DNA of 6,491 nt from NCBI GenBank assembly GCA_937884625.1, contig CALGCE010000002.1, positions 1 through 6,491 on the forward strand, in the 5' to 3' direction. Positions 1 to 5,692 of this stretch are shown here, one piece after another. The notes beneath the pieces are model-generated. The model was not told where the DNA came from and did not search any database. It worked only from the letters and a program-made list of their open reading frames with translations. Source of the stretch: an uncultured Clostridia bacterium (GTDB lineage: Bacteria > Bacillota > Clostridia > Oscillospirales > Acutalibacteraceae). A program made the translations under genes and the position numbers. Position 1 is the stretch's first letter, and every line of letters begins with the position of its first letter.

Positions 1-2
1 TT

Positions 3-101
3 GAAGTTTATGAAGAACAAATGAAGCCGCTTAGGAATAAGTGGCTTATTGCCTTTATAAGTATTGCAGCCATAATTGCGACATTGTATTCTTTATCTTG
101 A
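3..101 (+). CDS. C-terminal end of a membrane-associated protein (partial, cut by window edge)
   Basis: The frame is open from the window edge to a TGA at 99-101 and gives 32 residues. A charged stretch (EVYEEQMKPLRNK) leads into a single hydrophobic helix (WLIAFISIAAIIATLY) that ends three residues before the stop. The basic residues just before the helix suggest that the preceding part is cytoplasmic and that the protein ends in a membrane segment. The remainder lies outside the window, so I do not recognise the family and propose no function. A weak hairpin follows directly after the stop, which fits the end of a transcription unit. It is judged real because of the charged-then-hydrophobic composition and the position of the stop, but the fragment is short and this could be chance. 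Confidence 0.5.
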   Translation, partial: EVYEEQMKPLRNKWLIAFISIAAIIATLYSLS

Positions 102-103
102 GA

Positions 104-153
104 AGCAAAACCTTTTTTTGCTGCTGCAAAAAGATTTGTATTTTTATTATTTT
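104..153 (+). terminator. Weak terminator-like hairpin after the first gene
   Basis: Two mutually exclusive short stems are possible. One pairs AGCAAAA (104-110) with TTTTGCT (116-122); the other pairs TTTTTGC (115-121) with GCAAAAA (126-132). A T-rich stretch (134-153) follows. The stems are short and mostly A-T, so termination would be weak. The support is the position three bases after the preceding stop codon. Confidence 0.33.
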
Positions 154-310
154 AATCAAATTATGCTTTTATTATTTGTTTATTATAAATTGCCTATATT
201 TCACTTTTACACATTAAATTACCGCCTATACCTTAATACTGCATTTTCTTTATACGAAAATGTTTTAAATTATAATAACCGTATTTCCCCATTTTAATAT
301 ATGATTTATG

Positions 311-332
311 TATTGTTAAAAATTTAACAATA
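311..332. repeat. 22-bp palindrome upstream of the regulator
   Basis: The arm TATTGTTAAA (311-320) is followed by two A's and then its exact reverse complement (323-332). It lies about 120 bp upstream of the regulator start codon, outside the core promoter. It could be a protein-binding site or a very weak bidirectional hairpin; there is no G+C-rich stem or T-tract. The function is unknown and only the symmetry is seen directly. Confidence 0.5.
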
Positions 333-353
333 TAATTTAAACTCAACCCACGG

Positions 354-383
354 TTGTATTTAAGTAAACGGTTATGTTATACT
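354..383 (+). promoter_or_regulatory. Possible distal promoter of the XRE regulator
   Basis: TTGTAT (354-359) and TATACT (378-383) are separated by 18 bp and resemble a housekeeping sigma-A promoter. The -10 overlaps the left arm of the 379-400 inverted repeat. It competes with the nearer extended -10 promoter as the start site for the regulator, and the sequence alone cannot show which is used. Confidence 0.3.
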
Positions 384-400
384 TATTTCGTGATAAGTAT
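379..400. promoter_or_regulatory. Operator-like inverted repeat in the regulator promoter
   Basis: ATACTTAT (379-386) and its exact reverse complement (393-400) flank a 6-bp spacer, giving a half-site spacing typical of a helix-turn-helix dimer. The repeat abuts an extended -10 element (TG at 400-401, TACAAT at 403-408). Bound protein would therefore block RNA polymerase. XRE-family regulators often repress their own promoter, so autoregulation is the simplest inference. Binding itself cannot be seen. Confidence 0.5.
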
Positions 401-408
401 GTTACAAT
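400..408 (+). promoter_or_regulatory. Extended -10 promoter of the XRE regulator
   Basis: TG-T-TACAAT (400-408) matches an extended -10, five of six in the hexamer. There is no good -35 at 16-18 bp, which an extended -10 can tolerate. The transcript would begin near 415 and carry a leader of about 38 nt with a GGAG ribosome site before the ATG at 453. Confidence 0.45.
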
Positions 409-452
409 ATGATAGAAAGGTAATTTTCAAAAATTGTTTTGGAGTGAATACT

Positions 453-1547
453 ATGTTAAAAATCGGAGAAAAAATTAAGGAACTAAGAAAGGCACAAGAT
501 ATTACCCAAGAAAAACTTGCAAATTATCTTAATATTTCCTATCAGGCGGTCAGCAAATGGGAAAACGGGACGGCACTGCCTGACCTATCGCTTATTCCGG
601 CTATATCAAATTTTTTTGGTGTATCGTCAGATTATTTACTTGGAATTGAAATTGATAAAACGAATGAAGATATAGAAAACACTTTAATTAAAGTGAATGA
701 ACTAAATCACGCAGGAAAACGTCTTAATTCAATTGCTCTACTCGAAGAAAAATTAAAACTATATCCAAATAACCATACTTTACTTGCATATTGGATAGAA
801 TCAAAATGTAATACATTTGACCCTAAATGCGACCAAGAAAAATGGTTAAATGAAATAATATTAAAATGCAATTTAATATTATCCGATTGTTCTAATGACG
901 AAATTAGATACATAACAAAAACTCATATGGTTTTTGCGTATTCTTTTTGCGGTAAGAAAGAAATTGCTGAAAAACTATGCAATGAATTTCCCGAACATCC
1001 ATATTCTAAGGTTGAAATAATGTCAATGATAGCCAATCCACCTGAAAGAGTTAATTATAAAAAGAAATGTCTCGGCGGAGATTTGGAAATGTTATTTATA
1101 GATATTTCAAGCATTGCAAAGCATCACTATTGCTTTCCCAATCCCGCCGATGCAATTCCTGTATGTCAAATTGCTCTGGATATTTTAGCCTGTGTAGGAT
1201 GTGAAGGATATTTAATATATCATAAAGCTGACATATATTCCGATTTGGCGTATGCCTATTCTAAACTCAACGACAAGGAACAAACATTAAAATATTTAAG
1301 GTTAGCATTTGATACTTTTTCAGAACTCGATAAACTTATAAACGGTGAAACATACTATTATAATTCGCCATTGCTTAAAGGTGAATATTTTAACAGAACG
1401 AAAGTTACTTTTGGCGGACAAATGAGTGGCACAGAGGGATTTTTGTGGACTTTAAAGCGAAGCCATTCGTTTGATTGGATTAAAACTGATGATGATTATA
1501 TAAAAATATTAGACAATATGGAAAACAATATAATAAGATGCATCTAA
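453..1547 (+). CDS. XRE/Cro-CI family transcriptional regulator with TPR-like C-terminal domain
   Basis: This is a 364-residue cytoplasmic DNA-binding regulator. Residues 4-63 form a typical XRE helix-turn-helix: IGEKIKELRK, then DITQEKLANYLNIS and the recognition helix with YQAVSKWENG (30-39), closed by LPDLSLIPAISNFFGVSSDYLLG. Residues 73 to about 295 are mainly paired amphipathic helices that look like degenerate TPRs, best seen at 84-105 and 254-293 (AYAYSKLNDKEQTLKYLRLAF). Such domains in this family usually sense a peptide or partner protein; the ligand here is unknown. Cysteines are frequent (about 11) but form no clear metal motif. The ATG at 453 was chosen because GGAGTG (441-446) lies 6 bp upstream and the HTH begins right after it. 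The frame is open further upstream to 354, but that would run through the predicted promoter. The gene stands alone and converges on feoB. Control of the iron genes is not shown. Confidence 0.88.
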   Translation: MLKIGEKIKELRKAQDITQEKLANYLNISYQAVSKWENGTALPDLSLIPAISNFFGVSSDYLLGIEIDKTNEDIENTLIKVNELNHAGKRLNSIALLEEKLKLYPNNHTLLAYWIESKCNTFDPKCDQEKWLNEIILKCNLILSDCSNDEIRYITKTHMVFAYSFCGKKEIAEKLCNEFPEHPYSKVEIMSMIANPPERVNYKKKCLGGDLEMLFIDISSIAKHHYCFPNPADAIPVCQIALDILACVGCEGYLIYHKADIYSDLAYAYSKLNDKEQTLKYLRLAFDTFSELDKLINGETYYYNSPLLKGEYFNRTKVTFGGQMSGTEGFLWTLKRSHSFDWIKTDDDYIKILDNMENNIIRCI

Positions 1548-1559
1548 CAATGTGTATCA

Positions 1560-3698
1560 TCACACAAAAATACTTATTACCGAATTAAATATAATACAAG
1601 CAATTATGCCTATGACTGTTGGCAGTATAAATGCAAATACAGTCCATTTAAAACTGCCTGTTTCCTTTTTTATGGTTATAAGTGTAGTTGAGCATGGCCA
1701 ATGAAAGAGTGAAAATATCATAACGGATATAGCCGTAGTAACGGTCCAACCATTGCTTAAAAAAAGACTTTGCATTTGTGATACACTTGCAAGTTCAGTA
1801 AGGCTACCGCTACTCATATACGCCATTATGATTATAGGAAGTACTATTTCATTTGCAGGAATACCTAAAATAAACGCCATTAAAATTATACCGTCTAACC
1901 CCATTAGTTTTGCAAAAGGGTCTAAAAAGTCGGCACAAATATTAAGTATACTGCTATCCCCTACCGTTATATTTGCAAAAAGCCAAATTACAACACCCAT
2001 AGGTGCGGCTACGGCGGCGGCTCTGCCGAGTACAAACAAGGTACGGTCAAACACAGAACGTACTATTACTTTTCCTATTTGCGGTGTTCTGTAAGGCGGT
2101 AATTCAAGTGTAAAAGACGACGGAATGCCCTTTAAAACCGTTTTAGAGAGAATTTTAGTGGTTAAAAATGTAATTACAATGCCAAGTATTATAAATACAG
2201 TTAAAATAAAAGCGGAGAGTACACCTGAAAACAGACCTGTTGCCGTACCGATAAAAAACATTGAAATAAGGGCTATTAGTGTAGGAAATCTGCCGTTACA
2301 GGGTACAAAACTGTTTGTAAGAATGGCAAGCAGACGTTCTCTTGGAGAGTCTATTATTCTGCAACCGACAATTCCTGCGGCGTTACAACCGAATCCCATA
2401 CACATAGTTAGTGCCTGTTTACCGCAGGCACTGCATTTTTTAAAGGGTTTATCGAGATTATATGCTATTCTCGGCAAATATCCTGAGTCTTCAAGTAAGG
2501 TAAAGAGTGGGAAAAATATTGCCATAGGCGGTAACATAACAGATACTACCCAAGCAAGTACCCTATATGCACCGTCTATAACTATACTGCTTATAATCGG
2601 CGGTATTTTAAGAAAATCAAACAAAAGGTGTAGTTTATCCTGCAAATAAAAAAGCCAATTTGAGAGAACTTGTGACGGATAATTTGCACCGTTTACGGTA
2701 AGCCAAAACACAAATAAAAGCAGTAAAAACATAATTGGATAACCCGTAAGTTTTCCTGTAAGAATTTTATCTGCCTTTTTGTCAAATTCTGCATATCTTC
2801 CCTTTTCGTATTTTACCGCATCTTTACATATTTCTTCTGCCGATGATACAATTGATGATACAATTAAATCTTTAAAACTGTTTTTATCAATATTGTCATT
2901 ATTCAGCAACATTTGTGCAAATAATACTGCATTCCTTATTTCATCGTCGTTAGTATCAATATCTAAATAATTACTTATATCATCAATTAAGGATTTATTA
3001 TCCTCAATAAGTCTTAAACTAAGCCATCGCAAATTAACACCTTTAATTTGTTTTTCGGACAGTGTATCTTCAATCATACTGATGGCATTTTCTATTTCCC
3101 TTGAATATGTAACCTTAAACGGTTGCAATTCGTATTTTTTATCGATGACGCTATCAATTGTATCAAGCAGAGCATCAAGAGTTTTCTTTTTTCGTGCTAC
3201 CGTACATACAACGGGAACGCCTAATTTGTTTGACAGCAATTTTTTATTTATTTTTATACCTTTTTTCTTTGCTTCATCTATAAGATTTATACATACGATT
3301 ACGTTATCGCATATCTCCATAGTTTGCAAAACAAGGTTTAAATTTCTTTCAATACAGGTTGCATCACAAACGACTACGACGGCGTCGGGTTTGCCGAAAC
3401 AAATAAAATTTCTTGCAACTTCTTCTTCGGTTGAATGAGCCATCAGAGAGTAGGTACCGGGTATATCAACCATTACATATGAGTGCTTTTTACTGTGACA
3501 GATACCCTTTGCATTTGTAACCGTCTTCCCTGCCCAATTTCCCGTATGCTGATTAAGACCGGTAAGACCGTTAAAAACCGTACTTTTACCCACATTGGGG
3601 TTACCTGCCAATGCAATTACAAATTCGTTTTCGTCCCTTTCTATTGAAAGACCTGCATCAACTGCATTAATGCCTACTGAATTTTTAGTAAGTCCCAT
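1560..3698 (-). CDS. feoB: Ferrous iron transport protein B (GTPase-permease)
   Basis: FeoB is the inner-membrane Fe(II) importer, with a cytoplasmic G-protein domain fused to a membrane permease. The 712 residues fit the usual 650-780. The G domain shows G1 GNPNVGKST (32-40), the switch I region HTGNWAGKTV (51-60), G3 DIPG (78-81), G4 NLID (138-141) and a weak G5 around TVARK (166-170). A helical cytoplasmic region follows to about 300, then hydrophobic Gate-type segments from about 321 to 712. The permease carries EDSGYLPR (403-410), FGCNAAG (436-442), PCNGRFP (466-472), ELPPYRTP (532-539) and HWPCSTT (666-672). The Cys-rich run C422, C425, C433, C438, C446 is typical, as I recall, of a clostridial FeoB branch and replaces the GCNVPAI-type motif. 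The ATG at 3698 is preceded by AAGGGGTG. An in-frame TTG 24 bp upstream lies inside feoA and is less likely. It is co-transcribed with feoA, 13 bp away. No feoC is seen. Confidence 0.95.
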   Translation of the reverse strand: MGLTKNSVGINAVDAGLSIERDENEFVIALAGNPNVGKSTVFNGLTGLNQHTGNWAGKTVTNAKGICHSKKHSYVMVDIPGTYSLMAHSTEEEVARNFICFGKPDAVVVVCDATCIERNLNLVLQTMEICDNVIVCINLIDEAKKKGIKINKKLLSNKLGVPVVCTVARKKKTLDALLDTIDSVIDKKYELQPFKVTYSREIENAISMIEDTLSEKQIKGVNLRWLSLRLIEDNKSLIDDISNYLDIDTNDDEIRNAVLFAQMLLNNDNIDKNSFKDLIVSSIVSSAEEICKDAVKYEKGRYAEFDKKADKILTGKLTGYPIMFLLLLFVFWLTVNGANYPSQVLSNWLFYLQDKLHLLFDFLKIPPIISSIVIDGAYRVLAWVVSVMLPPMAIFFPLFTLLEDSGYLPRIAYNLDKPFKKCSACGKQALTMCMGFGCNAAGIVGCRIIDSPRERLLAILTNSFVPCNGRFPTLIALISMFFIGTATGLFSGVLSAFILTVFIILGIVITFLTTKILSKTVLKGIPSSFTLELPPYRTPQIGKVIVRSVFDRTLFVLGRAAAVAAPMGVVIWLFANITVGDSSILNICADFLDPFAKLMGLDGIILMAFILGIPANEIVLPIIIMAYMSSGSLTELASVSQMQSLFLSNGWTVTTAISVMIFSLFHWPCSTTLITIKKETGSFKWTVFAFILPTVIGIIACIIFNSVISIFV

Positions 3699-3711
3699 AA
3701 ATCCGCACCCC

Positions 3712-3945
3712 TTAACCGTCAATAATAATACCTTTGCAGTCTTCTTCTCTAATCGCTATAACTGCTCCACGAATTAAAAATGCTTTTGGGTCACCAAACG
3801 GACTTTTTCCTATACATTTAACCTTTGTGTTTTCTATTAGTCCTATATCAAGTAATCTTCTGTGCATATTATCATCGGTACAAAGTTCTTTAATTTCTGC
3901 GAACTGACCGGGCTCAATATCATTAAGGCATTTTTTTAAAGCCAT
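3712..3945 (-). CDS. feoA: FeoA, SH3-like accessory protein of ferrous iron transport
   Basis: FeoA is a small cytoplasmic SH3-fold protein required for FeoB-dependent Fe(II) uptake, probably acting on the FeoB G domain. The 77 residues match the family length of about 75-85. The sequence shows the family pattern: an opening LNDIEPGQFAEIKEL, then HRRLLDIGLIENTKVKCI, PFGDPKAFLIRG and a final VIAIREEDCKGI. The ATG at 3945 is preceded by TTGGAGTGA (8 bp). The frame stays open for 27 more codons upstream, but those run through the predicted promoter and give an un-FeoA-like hydrophobic start, so the short form is preferred. The stop codon lies 13 bp before feoB and its TAA is part of the feoB ribosome site (TAAGGGG), which points to coupled translation. 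Confidence 0.92.
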   Translation of the reverse strand: MALKKCLNDIEPGQFAEIKELCTDDNMHRRLLDIGLIENTKVKCIGKSPFGDPKAFLIRGAVIAIREEDCKGIIIDG

Positions 3946-3966
3946 AAACGTCACTCCAAGAATAGT

Positions 3967-3994
3967 ATTATCTACTTTTATGTTATTCTGTGAA
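3967..3994 (-). promoter_or_regulatory. Predicted feoAB promoter with a Fur-box-like half site
   Basis: Reading on the minus strand, TTCACA (3989-3994) and GATAAT (3967-3972) are separated by 16 bp, each five of six to the sigma-A consensus. The start site would be near 3960, giving a short leader with the feoA ribosome site at 3951-3959. GATAAT followed by A and CTATTC (3960-3965) resembles one good half of the Gram-positive Fur 7-1-7 site (TGATAATnATTATCA); the second half is poor. Iron control through Fur or a DtxR-type regulator is expected for feo genes but is only hinted at here. Confidence 0.5.
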
Positions 3995-4011
3995 AGTATA
4001 AATGTTAATGG

Positions 4012-4045
4012 CAAAAAAATAAGCACCTGAAAATATCAGATGCTT
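4012..4045 (-). terminator. Intrinsic terminator after xerD
   Basis: On the minus strand AAGCATCTGA (4036-4045) pairs with TCAGGTGCTT (4021-4030), a 10-bp stem with one G-T wobble and a 5-nt loop. It is followed by A and seven T's (4013-4019 on the complement). It starts 8 bp after the xerD stop codon and lies upstream of the feoA promoter, so it separates the spoIIM-xerD unit from feoAB. Confidence 0.88.
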
Positions 4046-4052
4046 TAAATTA

Positions 4053-4940
4053 TTATTTTGCAAGAGGATGAAATCTTGAATAGTTTTGTACGTATTTGCT
4101 TTTTATAAACTGTGCATATATTTGCGTGGAAGATATATCGGAATGACCTAACATTTCTTTAATATCACTTAACTGTGCACCGTTTTCCAAAAGATGTGCC
4201 GCAAACGAATGCCTTAACGTATGCGGTGTTATATCCTTATTTATTCCTGCTTTTTTAGCATAATATTTAATTATTTTCCAAAATCCCTGGCGTGACATAG
4301 GTTGTCCGTTCATATTAGTAAAAAGTGTATCTTCTTCACTGTTTTGAACAATTGCAGGTCTGACAACCGAAATATATTCGCCTAAAATTTTTGCGGCGGC
4401 AGGATATATTGGCACTATCCTTTCGTGACGGCTGTTATGCATATGAAGTATGCCGAGTTGAACATTAACATCCGACAACTGTAAATCAATAATTTCCGAA
4501 ACTTTAATACCTGTGGCATACAGTAGTTCAAGCATTGCCCTATCCCTGATACTCTTGTAATCTTTGCCGTCAGGTTGCGAAAGCAAAAGCAGGATTTCGT
4601 TAGCATCAAGAATATCGGGAAGTTTTCTTTCTGCCTTTTTGCTTTTAATGGCACCTGCGGGGTTTATAGTGAGTATTTTCTCGGATACTAAATACCTGAA
4701 ATAACATCTTATAGAAGCAATAATTCTTGTATTTGTTGCCTGTGTTTTACCTAACGAAATAAGATGCTGTATGTACTTATTTATGGTTTCTTCGCCTATG
4801 TCTTTAAGTGCCATAATATTAATGATGGTGCAATATTCAATGAATTTTGAAACATCTCTTAAATAAGCCTCTTTTGTATTGACTGATGTCTTTTTAACAT
4901 CGGTCAGATACAAACTAAACTCGTTTATATAATCCTGCAT
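4053..4940 (-). CDS. xerD: XerD-like tyrosine recombinase with altered active site
   Basis: This is a 295-residue protein of the XerC/XerD family, which resolves chromosome dimers at dif. The N-terminal SAM-like core-binding domain spans about 2-90 (SVNTKEAYLRDVSKFIEYC at 19-37) and the catalytic domain about 105-285. Box II is intact: HTLR with H240 and R243, LGHSDISSTQIYA with H266 and the nucleophile Y275. Two features are odd. The usual Arg of ATG(L/I)RVSE is Lys (K146 in ATGIKVSEI). The beta-hairpin, normally GKGNKER, reads MHNSRHER (167-174) and has no Lys. The start ATG at 4940 has a GGGAGGTG ribosome site. It lies 21 bp after spoIIM in the same direction and is closed by the terminator at 4012-4045. 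Proximity to spoIIM matches Bacillus, where xerD (ripX) is near spoIIM and fur. The fold is clear, but classification as the housekeeping XerD is inferred from context. Confidence 0.85.
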   Translation of the reverse strand: MQDYINEFSLYLTDVKKTSVNTKEAYLRDVSKFIEYCTIINIMALKDIGEETINKYIQHLISLGKTQATNTRIIASIRCYFRYLVSEKILTINPAGAIKSKKAERKLPDILDANEILLLLSQPDGKDYKSIRDRAMLELLYATGIKVSEIIDLQLSDVNVQLGILHMHNSRHERIVPIYPAAAKILGEYISVVRPAIVQNSEEDTLFTNMNGQPMSRQGFWKIIKYYAKKAGINKDITPHTLRHSFAAHLLENGAQLSDIKEMLGHSDISSTQIYAQFIKSKYVQNYSRFHPLAK

Positions 4941-4961
4941 ATTGCACCTCCCGTAAATATT

Positions 4962-5591
4962 TTAAAAATCGAAAAATTTCATAAAAGACGAAGTTAAAAT
5001 TGAGTTAATAAGTGCCGAAACGATAATAAGAAAACTTAAAAATATATATCTTCCGCAATAGTTTTTAAAATCCATATATATGTTGGTAGGTCGGCTTTTT
5101 GGTAACGTCAGTTTTGAAATGACAAGCGAAAAAGCAATTGATTCCCTTGAAGCAAATAAAAGAGATATTAAAAACACTACCGAAGACGGTATTAATATAA
5201 TGGCATTAAAAGCAACGCCTTTAAGAGCATACTGTGAATATAAAAGTGCCGAAACGCAACCGTACTCAAAACCGCACCAGCAAATAAGCAAAGGTACGGT
5301 AACAATTCCCATAAGCGACGCACCGAAAACAAAAGAAATAAGCATTATAAGAAACGATGAAATCGCAGAAGAAAACATCACCGAAAGAAATGAAGTATCT
5401 GTTCTCTTTTGTATGTACGAATTAAGATAGTTTTCCGACATAGCATTTACTATGTTACTTTTATTAAGTGAAAACGTGCCTAATCCTACGCCTATGGCGA
5501 ATAAAATGCAAAGCAAAATGATAATTTTGTTCTTTTTGGCAAAATCAAAAAATCGTATTTCTTTTAAATTTACAACCCTGCTTGTTTTCAT
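4962..5591 (-). CDS. spoIIM: Stage II sporulation protein M-like membrane protein
   Basis: This 209-residue protein has five predicted membrane segments: about 22-40, 72-92, 92-117, 124-147 and 181-203. A short basic cytoplasmic N-terminus comes first, with an external loop at about 41-68. Length, segment number and the central pattern FVFGASLMGIVTVPLLICW followed by GFEYGCVSALLYSQYALKG fit the SpoIIM/DUF95 family. Bacillus SpoIIM has 214 residues and forms the SpoIIDMP complex in the mother-cell membrane, which drives engulfment through peptidoglycan remodelling. The start ATG at 5591 is preceded by AGGAGAGG (5596-5603). The gene heads a unit with xerD, and its upstream region carries a sigma-E-like promoter. 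The family is divergent in sequence, so the call rests on topology, motif, the neighbour xerD and the promoter together. The alternative is a generic DUF95 protein with no sporulation role. Confidence 0.7.
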   Translation of the reverse strand: MKTSRVVNLKEIRFFDFAKKNKIIILLCILFAIGVGLGTFSLNKSNIVNAMSENYLNSYIQKRTDTSFLSVMFSSAISSFLIMLISFVFGASLMGIVTVPLLICWCGFEYGCVSALLYSQYALKGVAFNAIILIPSSVVFLISLLFASRESIAFSLVISKLTLPKSRPTNIYMDFKNYCGRYIFLSFLIIVSALINSILTSSFMKFFDF

Positions 5592-5615
5592 AATATCCTC
5601 TCCTGTTTCTACACA

Positions 5616-5644
5616 ATACTATGCGAAATTAGGACAAGATATTC
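5616..5644 (-). promoter_or_regulatory. Sigma-E-like promoter of the spoIIM-xerD unit
   Basis: On the minus strand GAATATC (5638-5644) matches the sigma-E -35 pattern KMATATT at six of seven positions. A 14-bp spacer follows, then CATAGTAT (5616-5623) against CATACAnT, matching the CATA core and the final T. The spacing equals the classical value for mother-cell sigma-E in Bacillus. The start would be near 5609, about 18 nt before the ATG. A sigma-A reading (TTGAAT with an 18-19 bp gap) is worse in spacing and -10. Confidence 0.5.
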
Positions 5645-5670
5645 AAAAAATCAATATTTAGTGATAAAAT
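5642..5670 (+). promoter_or_regulatory. Possible divergent promoter for the recombinase remnant
   Basis: TTCAAA (5642-5647), a 17-bp spacer and TAAAAT (5665-5670) with TG at 5662-5663 form a weak extended sigma-A promoter. Transcription would start near 5677, ahead of AGGTGA (5691-5696). The -35 overlaps the sigma-E-like -35 of spoIIM on the other strand. In this AT-rich DNA the match could be chance. Confidence 0.35.
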
Positions 5671-5692
5671 TAAAGTAAACAACTATATTTAG

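Larger units (their letters stand above)
102..452. other. AT-rich non-coding leader between the first gene and the XRE regulator
   Basis: This 351-bp stretch has no convincing gene. The small open frame inside it (76-297) has no ribosome site, consists of Phe, Tyr, Leu and Asn from AT-rich sequence, and overlaps the preceding gene. The stretch holds the weak hairpin at its left end, a 22-bp palindrome at 311-332 with an isolated TATAAT at 331-336, two direct copies of ACGGTTRT (350-357 and 368-375, 18 bp apart), and the promoter/operator of the regulator. The rest is featureless AT-rich DNA. Confidence 0.6.

Noticed and set aside
76..297. A 73-codon plus-strand open frame in the left leader
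   Set aside because: It has no ribosome site, overlaps the end of the preceding gene, has a Phe/Tyr/Leu/Asn-rich composition expected from AT-rich DNA, and shows no recognisable motif.
1551..1566. TGTGT/ACACA hairpin between the regulator and feoB as a terminator
   Set aside because: The stem is only 5 bp with a 6-nt loop and neither strand has a proper T-tract after it.
2125..2649. Long plus-strand open frames opposite feoB, the longest 174 codons
   Set aside because: They are antisense shadows of the feoB membrane region; the minus strand carries a complete FeoB with all motifs.
3699..3722. Upstream TTG start for feoB that would overlap feoA
   Set aside because: The ATG at 3698 has a good AAGGGGTG site at proper distance and begins closer to the usual FeoB N-terminus.
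5684..5689. TATATT as the -10 of the recombinase remnant
   Set aside because: The start site would fall inside the AGGTGA ribosome site, leaving it out of the message; the TAAAAT at 5665 fits better.
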